Made by a program: the position numbers and the translations under genes. A stretch of DNA of 64,000 nt from Cryptomeria japonica (lineage: Eukaryota > Streptophyta > Pinopsida > Cupressales > Cupressaceae): contig NC_081405.1 of assembly GCF_030272615.1 (NCBI RefSeq), positions 153,589,113-153,653,112 on the forward strand. The letters are read 5' to 3'. Under the pieces are notes generated by a model. That model saw only the letters and a program-made list of their open reading frames with translations, made no database searches and was not told the DNA's origin. The number at the start of each line of letters is the position of its first letter. The first letter of the stretch is position 1. Positions 11,262 through 23,300 of the stretch are shown piece after piece.

Positions 11262-12540
11262 GGACACCTCAGAATCCCAGAACTCTGAAGTTATGATGTG
11301 TCCTTTTGTTTGTTTTTGTCTCTGCTTCGAAACCTTGAAGTTTCAAAGCATTCTTTTTTTTTTGTTTTTGTTGAGACTTCGGATTTTTGGAACTCTGGGA
11401 TCTCAAAGTCTCCTTCTCATCATTTGGTTCAAGACCTCGGTTATTCGGAACCCCAAAGTTCCCAAAGTCTTATTGAAGACCCTAGAACCTCCGAACCTCG
11501 AAGCTTCGAAGTCTTCTTTTCTTTGTTGTGTGGAAGCCTTGGAATTCTAGAATCCTGGAATCCCGAGTTCTTCGTGTTTTGTTGTGTTTTTGTTTGAGTT
11601 TTAGAATTTTGAAAACTCAAAATCCCGGACTCACCTTGTGTTTCATCTCGAAACTCTAGAACCCTGAAGTCTCGAGGTGTGTTTTTGCATGGGCCTCAGA
11701 ATCCCAGAACCATGAAATTCTGATCTTCCCTTTGTTTTGTCTCGGGATTCTAGAACCCGAGAATCTCAAGGTCATGTTTAGTGAGGTTGTATGATCGCCA
11801 AATGGGGGGGTATAAATAGGGAAAGGTGAGTGATTTTTATTCATTTGTGTATTTCTCCGCTACAAAATTTGAGCTCTCCCTCTGTGTGTTCTGCTTCTTC
11901 ACCCATTCATGTTTTTCGCTTCACTGCCTTGTCAGGTTGGTTTGTTTGTTTTGGTTTTCTTGTTTTTCATTCCTTTTAGCTAGGTTAGATTAGATTTTTT
12001 CATGCTTTCAATAAATTGGTCGGTTTGATTTTCTTTTTCATGAAACCCTAGGTTTCAACATTTTAGGATTTTGGGATCTCAAAATCCTGGAACACCTAAG
12101 TTTTACCCAATCCAGCACCTCGAAACCTCAGAATCCTAGAGTTTTGAAGTGCTCTTTCAATAGAGTTTTAACCACTTGGGGATTCCAGAACTTCAAAATC
12201 CCAAAACTATTGCACCTTGTAAGTTTGTTTCACCCATCTCGGGACCCTAGAACCCTAAAGTTCCAAAGTCCCTTTCTTGAGAGGTTTACCTATTTCAGGA
12301 TCCCGAAACCCCGGAATCCCAGAGTCTATTTTGAGATGCCTTGCCCAATCTCGAAACTCCAGAAATCTAGAGTTTTGAAACCAATCTTTGGAGTGTTTTA
12401 CTTACCTTGGAACCTTAGAGTTCTGAAATTTACCTTTTGAGGTTCTTTGCCAAACCTAGAACCCCGAAGTTCTAGAGTGAGTTGTTTTGCCCCTTCTTTA
12501 ACTTGGGACCCTGAAACCTCAAAATCCCAAAATTAGTTGA
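11262..12540 (+). repeat. Field of degenerate 'CTCGGAAC..AGAACC..GAAGTC' repeats
   Basis: A motif of about 30 nt, close to TCGGAACCCCAGAACC followed by TCGAAGTC, recurs about every 45-60 bp. Copies start near 11270, 11328, 11379, 11436, 11480, 11537, 11600, 11647, 11694 and 11741, then again from about 12057 to 12530. Several copies are near-palindromes, for example CTCGGGATTCTAGAACCCGAG at 11741. A TATA-box stretch with no motif copies separates the two arrays. Short open frames here (up to 99 codons) are repeat translation, not genes. It may be the LTR or leader of the element encoding the downstream long ORF, but no second copy was found. Confidence 0.65.
11808..11817 (+). promoter_or_regulatory. 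Possible TATA box (GTATAAATAG)
   Basis: GGGGGGGTATAAATAGGG is a strong plant TATA-box context lying between the two arrays of degenerate repeats and about 930 bp upstream of the long ORF. It would suit transcription of the host element, with the first repeat array as an upstream promoter region. No transcript evidence is available. Confidence 0.45.
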
Positions 12541-12742
12541 TTTAAAGAATTTTATGCTTCAAAACCCCAGATTTTTGAAATATGTAATGATTTGATAATA
12601 TGAAGTAAAAGCTAATTATTGATCTTTTCTTTCAGGATAAATCATATTGATAGACCCATCCTCAAGTAATAAGAGGACAAAGGAAGAAGCCAAGATCGAC
12701 AAAAGTCCTATAACAATGAAATATTAGTACCAAGGGTAGACT

Positions 12743-13003
12743 TTGGCTTTAAATTTGGAGGATGAAGTTCAGTGGGTGACCGATACTGAAATCGGGCACA
12801 TAGAGATCGAAGATATCAAGACTCAACTGGAAGTCAAACCTCATACACTAGAAGCCCCATATAGAAGGATTAAGAGATCAGGTTTGGTGGAGGCAACTAT
12901 CTTTCCACAAGCTATGCAGTCACCCAAACTCATAATGACTATTTCTAAATACTATCAACATGAGACAAGGTAATGTGTTGACGCAGATGGGAATGTAATT
13001 GTA
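12743..13003 (+). pseudogene. Unassigned long ORF, 5' part (split by a Copia)
   Basis: From about 12743 the frame reads EVQWVTDTEIGHIEIEDIK and on to FPQAMQSPKLIMTISKYY, then ETR, a stop, and CVDADGNVI at the Copia junction. After the Copia and one copy of the target duplication are left out, the frame runs directly into VDLSPDMIGMTFRIP at 20354. This shows the Copia landed inside a coding frame. I do not recognise the protein family; no gag, protease, RT or integrase motif is present. It is probably the ORF of a non-autonomous repeat element, given its decay and surroundings. Confidence 0.6.
12999..13003 (+). other. Target site duplication TTGTA (left copy)
   Basis: TTGTA immediately precedes the 5' LTR and recurs at 20349-20353 immediately after the 3' LTR. 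Five base pairs is the usual duplication size for Copia integrase. Confidence 0.92.
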
Positions 13004-14405
13004 TATTGGTATTTGCATGAAGATTGCATTGATGAACTATTATGTTGTCATTGATGTCAATTATAACCAGTAATGATGTTGTTATGATGTTGTTTTGCAA
13101 CCGGTAGGTGAGCTAGTGAAGGAAACCCATATTACTTGAGAAGCAGTGAGATCAATCGATAACCCTACCTGTTGATGTGCTAAACCCTAACCAATGGAGC
13201 TTGGTGAATCAGTTGTATTGGTTTATGATCAAATAATGAGCGGTAATGATTATGCCACATATTCATATTGTATGTGAAGAGTTTCAAATGGTTTTTGGGA
13301 CATAGAGATAACGGTTTTATCTTGGGAATGAGCGAGTACATTGCATGAAGTGGAAACCGCATGATGAGTTACAGGGATCGATGAAGCGGAGATCAAGGAG
13401 CGATCAAGGTTGTCTTGAATAATGTGCAATGATTGCTATGTAATCTAACGATCATACTTGAACTGATTTTTTTGTAATCTCTATGAGATCTTCGGTTTGT
13501 GATGTGTTATCGACCTATTGTTTTGCTTATAAGGTTGATGAGTTGTTTTGTTGTAGTGTTGGCAATTTTTGTTAAGTGTAAGTGTGATTGGTTGCCAAAG
13601 CAGAAGGTGTATCTACAGTATGTGTGAAGGCAGATACAAGCATGAAAAGGATTTGATCAAGCAGAATAGTGCTATTCACCAGATCATCAAACTGCTATCG
13701 TTCTCTAACAATTACAACAGTGAAATCCCTTAACTGGGTAAGCTCTAATAGGCTTAGTTATATCTAAATCCTCTAACCAAGTGATCCATTAAATTGGATT
13801 TCAAATACTCTACCGAGGTTACTCCTAACAGGGTATTGCTTCTAATAGGGCATTATAATCAATCCCTTAATCGGGTGGTCCCTAACAGGATTTGTTCCTA
13901 ATAGAAATTTTTGTAAAGCTTTAACAGGCTTGGCAGCTGATAGGGCAAACTTCAGAAGAGTTTAGAATACTTGTTGGTATTCATCCCCATAGTGGTTTTT
14001 CCCATTTGGGTTTCCACATCAAAATCATTGTGTCAAGTGGTGAATGTTTTTGTGGTTATGTTTTCTATGACTATTTGCTTAACTGCTAAATCCACTTAGA
14101 TATGATAAGATGACTGACAGTAATCTGAAATGTGCTTTTAATTTTCTCAATAAAGTATTTGGATGTTTTGGTTAAAGGTTTTGAGAGTTTCAGAGCTATT
14201 ATACTATTATTCTATTATGACAGTCAACCAATATACTTGACAATGATATTGCAATTGGTAGTTCAGTGTTTGAACCAGTCAGTTTTGAGTTTGTCTTGAG
14301 AGATTGTTTTTGAGTTTGGTGAAAGTTTAGTCAGTTTTCTATCTATTGATTCACTCGCCCCCTCTTAGTAGCTGTTCGGATCCTTATTGATTCATCATAC
14401 CATCA
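13004..14405 (+). repeat. 5' LTR of the 13-kb Copia
   Basis: Starts TATTGGTATTTGCATGAAG, where the 3' copy has TGTTGGCATTTGCATGAAG, and ends CATACCATCA, followed by ATTGGTATCAAAGC. It contains GTTGTCATTGATGTCAATT near its start, repeated phrases such as CCTAACAGGG and CTCTAACC in its downstream half, and TTTTTCCCATTTGGGTTTCCAC before the end. Another copy of this LTR type in opposite orientation starts at 63540. Confidence 0.93.
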
Positions 14406-14407
14406 AT

Positions 14408-14419
14408 TGGTATCAAAGC
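14408..14419 (+). other. Copia primer binding site
   Basis: TGGTATCAAAGC differs by one base from the plant consensus TGGTATCAGAGC (G to A) and lies 2 nt after the LTR end. Confidence 0.9.
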
Positions 14420-14475
14420 ATTTCAGGTCCTATAGTGTCTAAGCCTAACAACTTGAGGATAAGATCTAGAAGAAC

Positions 14476-15480
14476 ATGATGAAGAAAGAAGGTCTGAAGT
14501 TTAATAGGAAAAAATACAAAATATGGAGTGATAGGATGAAAATCTATATCAAGAGTCTAGGAAGTCAATACTAGGAACATGTTGTTACTCAATATGTTGC
14601 ACCTAGTGGGACTATGTCTGATGATCAAAAGAAAGAGCAACAAGAAAATAATCAAGCATTGGAGGCCATTATCAATTCTTTGTCTGATTCAGAGTATGTT
14701 GATGTCCATGGTCTGGAGATTGCTTATGATGTGTGGAAGAAACTTGAGGAAATCTATAGTGGTGATGAGCATGTGAATATTGCCAAAGAAGAGAGTCTTA
14801 GAGGTAAATTCGATGACATGCAGATGGCTCAAGGTGAAAACATTCAACAGTATGGTCAGAGGATCAAGGAGATAGTTGGTGAGATCAAGAGTGTTGGTGG
14901 TAAAGTGGAATATGCCATAGTGGTTAGTAAGGTGTTGGGAACCCTTCTACCGGTCTACGCTATCCAAGTTGCAGCCATTCAGGAGCTAAAGTCTATTGAT
15001 AAAACTAAGGTAAATCTTGACTCCATCATTGGTAAACTAACTACATTTGAATTAAATGGTTATGATGGTAGTGCTCAAAAATCCGAATCTACATTTAGAG
15101 CTTCAGTTTCTAACCCACCTATGAGTAAAAGCAGAGATGTTAGTCACAGTTATGAGTCTAGATCTAGTAGAGAAGTTGATGATGAGGACAGTCTAATCGA
15201 TCTTGAAGCATTATTGGCCAAGTGGTTACCTAGAGGTTTCGATAAGTACATAGGTAAATTACCTTTAAAATGTTTTGCATGTAACAAGATTGGACACATT
15301 GCAACTAACTGTCCTAATGGTGACAATGAGCATAAGCGTGAGAAGTACAAGAAGTACACAAGAAAAGGCAAAAGAGATTGTCTCATTGCAGTTGATGGTG
15401 GTATCATTGATGAGGAATTTGAGGGAGATGATAATGAAGACATTGTCTTTGTTGCCATTAAAGAGGAGACATCTGATTAG
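14476..15480 (+). pseudogene. Copia gag with CCHC zinc knuckle
   Basis: The frame opens at ATG 14476 (MMKKEGLKFNRKKYKIWSDR) and has TAG at 14572-14574; a later ATG at 14614 begins a 288-codon open stretch. The UBN2-type gag core is visible (VWKKLEEIYSGDEHVNIAKE; LRGKFDDMQMAQGENIQQY). The zinc knuckle CFACNKIGHIATNC near 15274-15315 has all of C-C-H-C. An acidic tail follows (EEFEGDDNEDIV). A TAG at 15478 separates it from pol, which continues in the same frame; Copia gag-pol is normally one uninterrupted frame. Gag forms the particle and the knuckle binds RNA. Confidence 0.9.
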
Positions 15481-18400
15481 AAGGAATTAGTTTCTCACAT
15501 GGATAGTTCTGATGATTGGATCATAGATAGTGGTTGTTCACACCACATGACTGGTGACCTGAGTAAATTTATTAGTTTGAAGTAATTTGATTGAGGAGTT
15601 GTGAGATCTGGAAATGACTCACCTTGCATGGTAAAAGGAAAGGGAACCATTTCTCTTAATGGAAAGAGCAGTGCAGATGATGTCTACTGGGTTGAAGGAT
15701 TAAAGCACAATCTTTTGGGTGTAGCTCAACTCAATGACAAAGGTTATCCATTGGAATTTAAGAATGGAATGTGCAAAATCTATGGGAGAAAAAGTGAACT
15801 AATTGCAATCGACAAGCAGACAAAAGGTAACCTATTTCACCTAAATCCTAAAGTCAACAACTGTTTAATTGTTAAAGTAGATGATAGTTGTATTTGGCAT
15901 CAAAGATTTTATCATATAAATTTTGATAACATTGTCAAAATCAGTAAGTCCAAGTCGGTAAGAGGTTTGCCTCAGTTGGACAAACCGGTGAATGCTCTAT
16001 GTAAGGAATGTCAGTTAGGAAAGATGAAATCCTCAACTTTTAAGAGCAAATATTTCTCAGTAGAACATTTGTTAGATTTGGTTCATACAGACCTCTATGG
16101 ACCAATAAGGACTAAAAGTATTCAAGGTGACAAATATTTTATGATCTTCACTGATGATTGCTCAAGAATGATGTGGGTCACATTCTTGAAGGACAAAACA
16201 TAAGCCTTTAGTAAGTTCAAGGCATTGAGGGCCTTAGCTGAAAAGGAAAGTGGTAAGAAGATAAAGTGTCTGAGGACTGATCAAGGTGGTGAATTTACTT
16301 CAGAGGAATTCACTAGATATTGTGAAGACAATGGAATTAATAGGAAACTTTCTACACAAAGGACACCACAACAAAATGGTATTGTAGAGAGGAACAAACG
16401 GTTAGTTGTTGAAGCTGCTAGAACGATTCTAATACAAGGAGGTGTAGCAAAAACTTTCTAGAGAGAAACTGTCAGCACAACTGTCTACACTATGAACATG
16501 GTATTGGTAAAGAGAGGTAAGGATAAAACTTCTTATGAATAATGGTATGGTAGATCGCCTAATGTCAGGTATTTGAAGATTTTTGGCACTAAATGTTTTA
16601 TCAACAGAGGTGACTATGTTAGTAAGTTTGATGCTAAGAGTGATGAAGGCACATTTCTTGGTTACTCCACCAAGAGTAAGGCCTACAAATGTTAAAACAA
16701 CCGAACATAGAGAATCATTGAGAGTGCTGATGTCCGAGTGGATGAGTGTCTTGAAGTTTCAGGAGAAACCAGTGAGGAGAAAAAGGAAGATGAACCTTAC
16801 ATTCCAATTTTGGAACCAGAACCGGTGAAGCCAAAAGCTGGTGAAGTAAATACTGTAGTACCAGTTCAACCAAAATAGGTAGATTTATAAGAAGATGATG
16901 ATATCGAGGAAGAAAAACCCGAAGATAATGATCATGTTATTCCAAGGTATGTGAGACTCAATCATAATCGTGACCAAATTATTGGAGATACAAATGTTGT
17001 AGTATTAACTAGAAGAAGAATTAGAGAAAATTCTTGCATGATCTCCACTATTGAGCCTAAAATTGCTAAGGAAGCATTTGGAGATGATCACTAGATTAAA
17101 GCTATGGAAGAAGAGCTTGACTAGATTGAGAAGAACAATACATGGACCCTAGTACCCAGACCAACGAATATAAATGTGATAGGCACTTAATGGGTATTCG
17201 GGAATAAACTGAATGAAGATGGAGTAGTAGTCAGAAGCAAAGTTAGATTGGTATGCAAAGGTTATGCACAAGAAGAAGGAGAAGACTATGGTGAGACATT
17301 TGCACCAGTTGCTAGATTGGAAGGTGTTAGGACTCTACTTGCATTTACAGCATATAAGGGATTCAAAGTATACCAGATGGATGTGAAGTCAACATTTCTA
17401 AATGGAATACTAGAAGAAGTATACATTGAACAACCAGATGGTTATGATTTGATTGATGCAAAGGATATGGCGTGTAACGTGCACAAGACACTATATGGTT
17501 TGAAGCAAGCACCAAGAGCATGGTATGAAAGGCTACATTCACACCTAATGAAGATAGGTTTTCAGAGAGCCAGTGAAGACACCAATAGATATCTCAAATC
17601 TGAAGGAGATAAGATACTGGTGAGTGAAGTGTTTGTAGATGATATCATATTTGGAGGCAATGATGACATGATTGATGACTTTGCAAATGAGATGAAAAGT
17701 GAATTTGAAATGTCTCTAGTAGGAGAGATAAAATTCTTCATAGGTTTGCAAATTCAATAGATGAAGAGTGGTATTTTTATCACACAGTCTAAGTATGTGA
17801 AATAGGTATTGAAGACATTTGGAATGAGTGACTGTAAACCAATTGGGACACTAATGGTGACAAGTTGTAAACTATCTAAGGAGGATGATGCCGCATCTGT
17901 TGATGAAAAGGAGTACAAATCAATGATAGGGAAACTGCATTATGTTGTTCACATCAGACTGGATATTGCTCATGCAGTTGGTTTAGTTGCCAGATTTCAA
18001 AAGAATCCAAAGGAGACACACTTGATAGCAACCGAAAGGATATTCAAATATTTGAAAGGTACTATTGACTATGGATTATGTATCCATATGCAGATAACTT
18101 TGATTTGAAGGTTTATATAGATGCAGATTGGGCATGTAATGTTGATGATAGGAAGAGCACAACTGGTGGCACATTCTTTCTTGGAGGAAGACTTGTATCT
18201 TGGAGTAGCAAGAAGCAGAGTTGTATATCATAGTCCATTGCTAAAGCTGAATATGTTGCAGCGTATATGAATTGTACCTAGGCAATCTGGATGAAACACA
18301 TTCTGGAAGGAATCAAGCTAAAGATTACAGAACTAGTAAATATTTTATGTGACAACATGAGTGCCATAAATATTTCAAAGAACCCGGTGTTGCATGCTAG

Positions 18401-18584
18401 AACCAAGCATATTGAGCTAAAATATCATTTATTGAGAGAGAAAGTGCAGAGTAAAGATGTATTATTGGAGCATGCATCTACTAAGGAGCAGCTAGCCGAT
18501 ATCTTTACTAAACCTTTGCCTAAGACTACTTTTGAGTATCTTAGAGGTTAGCTAGGGGTTGTGCCCCTACATGAGGTCAATTGA
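15481..18584 (+). pseudogene. Copia pol: protease, integrase, RT, RNase H
   Basis: Domains follow in order. Protease: WIIDSGCSHHMTGD near 15516. Pre-integrase: CIWHQRFYHINFDNI with CKECQLGKM. Integrase: FTDDCSRMMWV, CLRTDQGGEFTSEEF and PQQNGIVERNK carry the two Asp and the Glu. [36 protein letters not shown] and FVDDIIFGG. RNase H: DADWACNVDDRKST, CDNMSAINISKN and ADIFTKPLPK. The frame is that of gag down to about 18100, where a frameshift precedes RNase H. Stops include 16201 (likely from CAA), 16459 (likely TGG) and the CAG/TGG-type stops near 17092-17125. The natural end is TGA at 18582. Confidence 0.93.
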
Positions 18585-18934
18585 GTAGATGTGGAATACA
18601 TCAGTCTCAGAGATAATTGAAGAATATTGAAGCAAGATGGTGTAGAGTGGAGTTATTCCATACGGGGGGCATCAAGTTGCAGATTGTTGATGCAGAACAG
18701 TGAAGTATGACAATGCATGTTTTACTTTCACTTTGGCATTGTTGTCAAAGGGGGAGAAGAACTATATGATTATGGGGAGAAGAGCTGTATGATTGACAGA
18801 GAAGATCTATAGCTAGTTACCAGTTGAAGACATGGAGACTCAGTTAAAGGAGAGTATATGGTAAATTGTAAACTAGCATTCCTATACACAATCATCACAA
18901 TCAAGGGTATTGATATTGTATTGCCATCAATGCC

Positions 18935-18946
18935 AAATGGGGAGAT
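18935..18946 (+). other. Polypurine tract next to 3' LTR
   Basis: AAATGGGGAGAT lies directly before the 3' LTR, after TTGCCATCAATGCC. One T interrupts the purine run where sister elements have AAAGGGGGAGAT. A second tract, TTGTCAAAGGGGGAG, sits about 190 bp upstream at 18742-18756. Confidence 0.8.
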
Positions 18947-20348
18947 TGTTGGCATTTGCATGAAGATTGCATTGATGAACTATTATGTTGTCATTGATGT
19001 CAATTATAACTGGTAATGATGTTGTTATGATCTTGTTTTGCAACTGGCAGGTAAGATAGTGAAGGAAACCAGTATTACTTGAGAAGCAGTGAGATCAATT
19101 GGTAACCCTACCTATTGATGTACTAAACCCTAACCGATGGAGCTTGGTGAATTGGTTGTATTGGTTTATGATCAAATGATGAGAGATAATGATTATGCCA
19201 CATATTCATATTGTATGTGAAGAGTTTCAAATGGTTTTTGGCACGTAGAGATAACAATTTTAACTTGGGAATGAGTGAGTACATTGCATGAAGTGGAAAC
19301 TGTATGATGAGTTATAGGGATCGATGAAGCGATGATCAAGGAGCGGTCGAGGTTGTCTTGAATAATGTGCAATGATTTCTATGTAATCCAATGGTCATAC
19401 TTGAACCGATTTTTTTTGTATTCTCTATGAGATCTTAGGTTTGTGAATTGTTACCGACCTATTGTTTTTCTTCTAAGGTCGATGAGTTGTTTTGTTGTAG
19501 TGTTGGAAATTTTGGTTAAGTGTAAGTGTGATTGGTTGCCGAACCAGGAGGTGTATCTACAGTATGTGTGAAGGAAGATAGGAGCATGAAAAGGATCCGA
19601 TCAAGCAAAGTAGTGCTATTCACCAGATCAACAAACCCCTGTTGTTCTCTAACAATTACAACAGTCAAATCCCTTAACCGGGTAAGCTCTAAGAGGCTTA
19701 GTGCTATCTAAATCCTCTAACCAGGTGATCCATTAGATTGGATTTCAAATCCTCTACCGAAGTTACTCCTAATAGGGTATTGCTTCTAATAGGGCATTAT
19801 AGTCAATCCCTTAACCGGGTGGTCCCTAAAAGGATTTGTTCCTAACAAGACTTTTTGTAAAGTTTTAAGAGGCTTGGCTCCTAACAGGGTGAACTTGAGA
19901 AGAGTTCAGAATACTTGTGGGTATTCATCCCCACCGTGCTTTTTCCTATTTGGGTTTCCATGTCAAAATGATTGTGTCAAGTGGTGAATGTTTTTGTGGT
20001 TATGTTTTCTATGGTTAATTTGCTTAACTGCTAAATCCACTTAGATATGATAAGATGACCGACAATAATCTAAAATGTGCTTTTACTTTTGTCAATAAAG
20101 TATTTGGATGTTTTGGTTAAAGATTTTGAGAGTTTCAGAGCTATTATATTGTTATTCTGTTATGGCAATCAACCAGTATACTTGACAATGATATTGAAAT
20201 TGGTAGTTCAATGTTTGAACCAGTCAGTTCTGAGTTTGTCTTGAGAGATTGTTTTTGAGTTTGGTGAAAGTTTAGTCAATTTTATATCTATTGATTCACC
20301 ACCCCTCTTAGTAGTTGTCCGAATTCTTATTGATTCATCATACCATCA
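18947..20348 (+). repeat. 3' LTR of the 13-kb Copia
   Basis: Same length as the 5' LTR, canonical TG start and CA end. In a sample of 120 bp near the start about 9 differences from the 5' LTR were counted, mostly transitions. Confidence 0.93.
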
Positions 20349-20353
20349 TTGTA
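20349..20353 (+). other. Target site duplication TTGTA (right copy)
   Basis: Perfect repeat of the five bases that precede the 5' LTR; the interrupted ORF resumes at the next base. Confidence 0.92.
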
Positions 20354-23300
20354 GATCTTTCTCCTGACATGATAGGAATGACCTTCAGAATACCAGTGAG
20401 GGAAAAGGTCTTGGTGACAATAAAAGAGCAGTCCATTTCCATATTTGTTAAGAATGCTTTTAATCATAAAAGACATATATCAATGAGGCATGGCTAGAAG
20501 AGCATGAGAAAAATGGTCTCAAGGCTATAGACATACTGAGAGTACATTTTCAAGAGCCTCAAAGAGACCTTATTATTGTGCTAAGAAGAGCCTTTGGAAA
20601 GACAAATTGTAGATACTTCCACACATGGATGTTCTATTATATGACCAAAATTTTGATAGGCAATTAATATTTTGATTGGCCACATATCATTTTAGATAAT
20701 ATCCATAATCAGATGATCACATTCCTTCAAATGAAGAAGTTCTTCATGAATTTTTACATTATATGGGTGATCGCTCATGCTGGAAAGTTTCTAGGACTGA
20801 AGACTGAAGGAAAATTAGGAGAAGAACCTAGATAGAAAAGAGTGTGGGAATATTACACTCAATTGCCCGTCTCTCATGCCAAGTTGCATTTCAAAAGATT
20901 AAATGATGCATATATTTATGTTGTAATAATAAAATTGATGGGAGATATAGGATACAGACTAACCCCATAATCAATGCAAATGATTAAGAAATGGGGGTGT
21001 TGGTTCCTACAAAACCAACGATCTACCTACCTTTGGGTCAACGACTTTACAAGGAATCCTTTTTTTTTACCAAGATTTTGCTGCAATAGGATAAATATTT
21101 TGGAATATGCAAAGAAATTGGTGGTCCTATAGGCATTGTTGACTCTGAAAAATAAGACAGGGATTACTTTACCTGTGTGTCTAGAACATTATACATATCC
21201 TAATATATAGGTAGCCAAGGTGACATAACATGAGCTCCAGGATTTGAGCTTAAAAGAATTTAATTACTCAAGGGAACAATATGACCCATATGGTAATATG
21301 AAACAAATTATACCTGTTTCTTACAAGGGTCATAAGCTGAATTTAGAGGATTTTGGGCTAATTTGCAAGACAACTTTGAGGTAAGAGAGAAAGAATATTA
21401 TAGGCTGACAGTGCCACATATCAAAAATTTTGAAACTGAGACAAATATCCCAAAGCAGTTAAGGGATGATGGTGATCTTTTTGATCCTACGTTCAAAGAA
21501 AAGGGAATTGATCAAAGACCTCTTACTCTTATCAGATGGTCTAACCAAGAAGAGTTGGATATTGAAATTGTTACTGCAAAGGTTTTGGATAGAACAAGGC
21601 AATGGCTAAGCTTAAGGATCCGACCAAGTGTTACCAAGGAGAAGAAAAAGGAAACAGATGTTGATAACCCTCAGACAAAAGTACACAAAGAATATGTAAG
21701 GAGAACGAGGTCTGATTCAAGGAAGAATACTTCCGCTGATTTGGAAGAGGCAGCAATATCATTTGATAATCGGGAGCTCAAGAGGTAGTTGGATGCCAAA
21801 ATGAAAGAGTCTCAATTCCTGAAAATTGCTGCTGAACATGAGATTACTACAAGATTACAAGCTATCTCGCAGGCCTCCATAACTCCCATTGTTCCTACCA
21901 TAGGTATTGTTCCAGGAGAGGGTGCCTCTCAAGAGGAAGCTACTGAAACACAACCTCCTCCGACTTCTTCAACACAATAGGCTACACCCCCTCCCATGCC
22001 AACCCGAGAATAGGTTATCATCCATAACATTGAGACAGATTCTGATGAAGATGATGAACCAATTGCAATTGTAGAAAAGAAGAGGAAAGTTGAAAAGAGA
22101 CAAAAGGAACCATAGGAGGAACCTCTTATAATTCAACAGGAAAAATAATCGGGAGCTATAGGAGAACCAACTGTACAGGTACAACCAATCAAAATTCATG
22201 TATAGGTTATGGAAGAAGAGGGATAGGATGAGGAACATGTTGAACATGATGAGCACAATGAAAGGATGCTCCTTACTCCCAAGGACCAAGAAATATTGTT
22301 TCAACAACTAGGAGGAAATGAACAAGGGCACGAGACTGAAACAGAAAGACCATTTGAAGAAGGAGTTTCTGAGAAGTTGGAAGAGATAACAAGATAACAA
22401 CAACCTGATCTAGATCAGGTCCTATAAGCTAATCTCACTCAACATGTTGCTCAAATCCAATAAAGGCCACCCACTCCTCCAGATCAGTAGGAGCACCAAG
22501 AAGAACAACAAGATGAAGAGAATGAAGAAGAAGAGAAAGAATAGAATATAGAAGTCCTCAGGATCACTACGGATGTAATGATACAAGGAGGGGAACAAGA
22601 CAATTCTATGCCTCAATGGTTGAATTTTACTTTCAAGAAGAAGTCAAAATTCGTTCTCCCGAATATAACTTTGCAAGAGGCAATTATTGAATCTCCAAGG
22701 AGAGTAAAGAGAGTGAGAACAATTCATCATCTCTCAAGGACAAAGTTGGGGGATTTAATTGCTGATATAGCAGCACCAGTTCAAGATGTTGAAGGATCAT
22801 CCCAAGCTACCCCTAGGTACCAAGTGTCTAAGGTTAACCTGGGTAAACAAACTAAGTGGGGAGAGATTGGTACTTTAGTTGCTGCTACCTCCACTGTTAG
22901 AACAGGGATGGAGAAGGAATATTAAAATAAGGCAGAGGTGAAGGCATAATTGAGGTAGTATAAATAACTAATCATGGAGATAGCCAAGCCTTTGGATTCT
23001 AGAACTGACAATGGCTTGACATCTACTTCATTGTTTCTGCAGGGTGATATTAAGGCATTATACGAGATGAGAAAAGTGGCCACAACAGTTAAGACTTGGG
23101 AGAAAGATTGATTGAATAAAGTAAAACTATTCTCGCAGAGTATAATGGAAATTGTTAAAGAAGCACACTTTAATGAAAATGCTATTATTTACTGTTCCAC
23201 AATATGGGAAAAACAAATTTTTTTAGTTGTCCAAGCAACATAAGATTTTAAAGAAAACCAGAGGGTTGGATGAAGAGGTGATCACAAAGGAAGACCCGTT

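Larger units (their letters stand above)
13004..20348 (+). mobile_element. Complete Copia LTR retrotransposon nested in the unassigned ORF
   Basis: Two LTRs of 1402 bp each, a primer site, gag-pol in the order gag, protease, integrase, RT, RNase H, a terminal polypurine tract and a perfect 5-bp target duplication define a full-length insertion of 7345 bp. By eye the LTRs differ at several percent of sites, so the insertion is old. The 5' LTR begins TA instead of TG. The gag-pol frame carries many stops and one frameshift, so the copy is dead. Confidence 0.95.

Noticed and set aside
11260-11597. Overlapping ORFs of 96 and 99 codons
   Set aside because: They are translations of the degenerate repeat field; residue strings such as SQNSE and NPKVPK only reflect the repeated motif.
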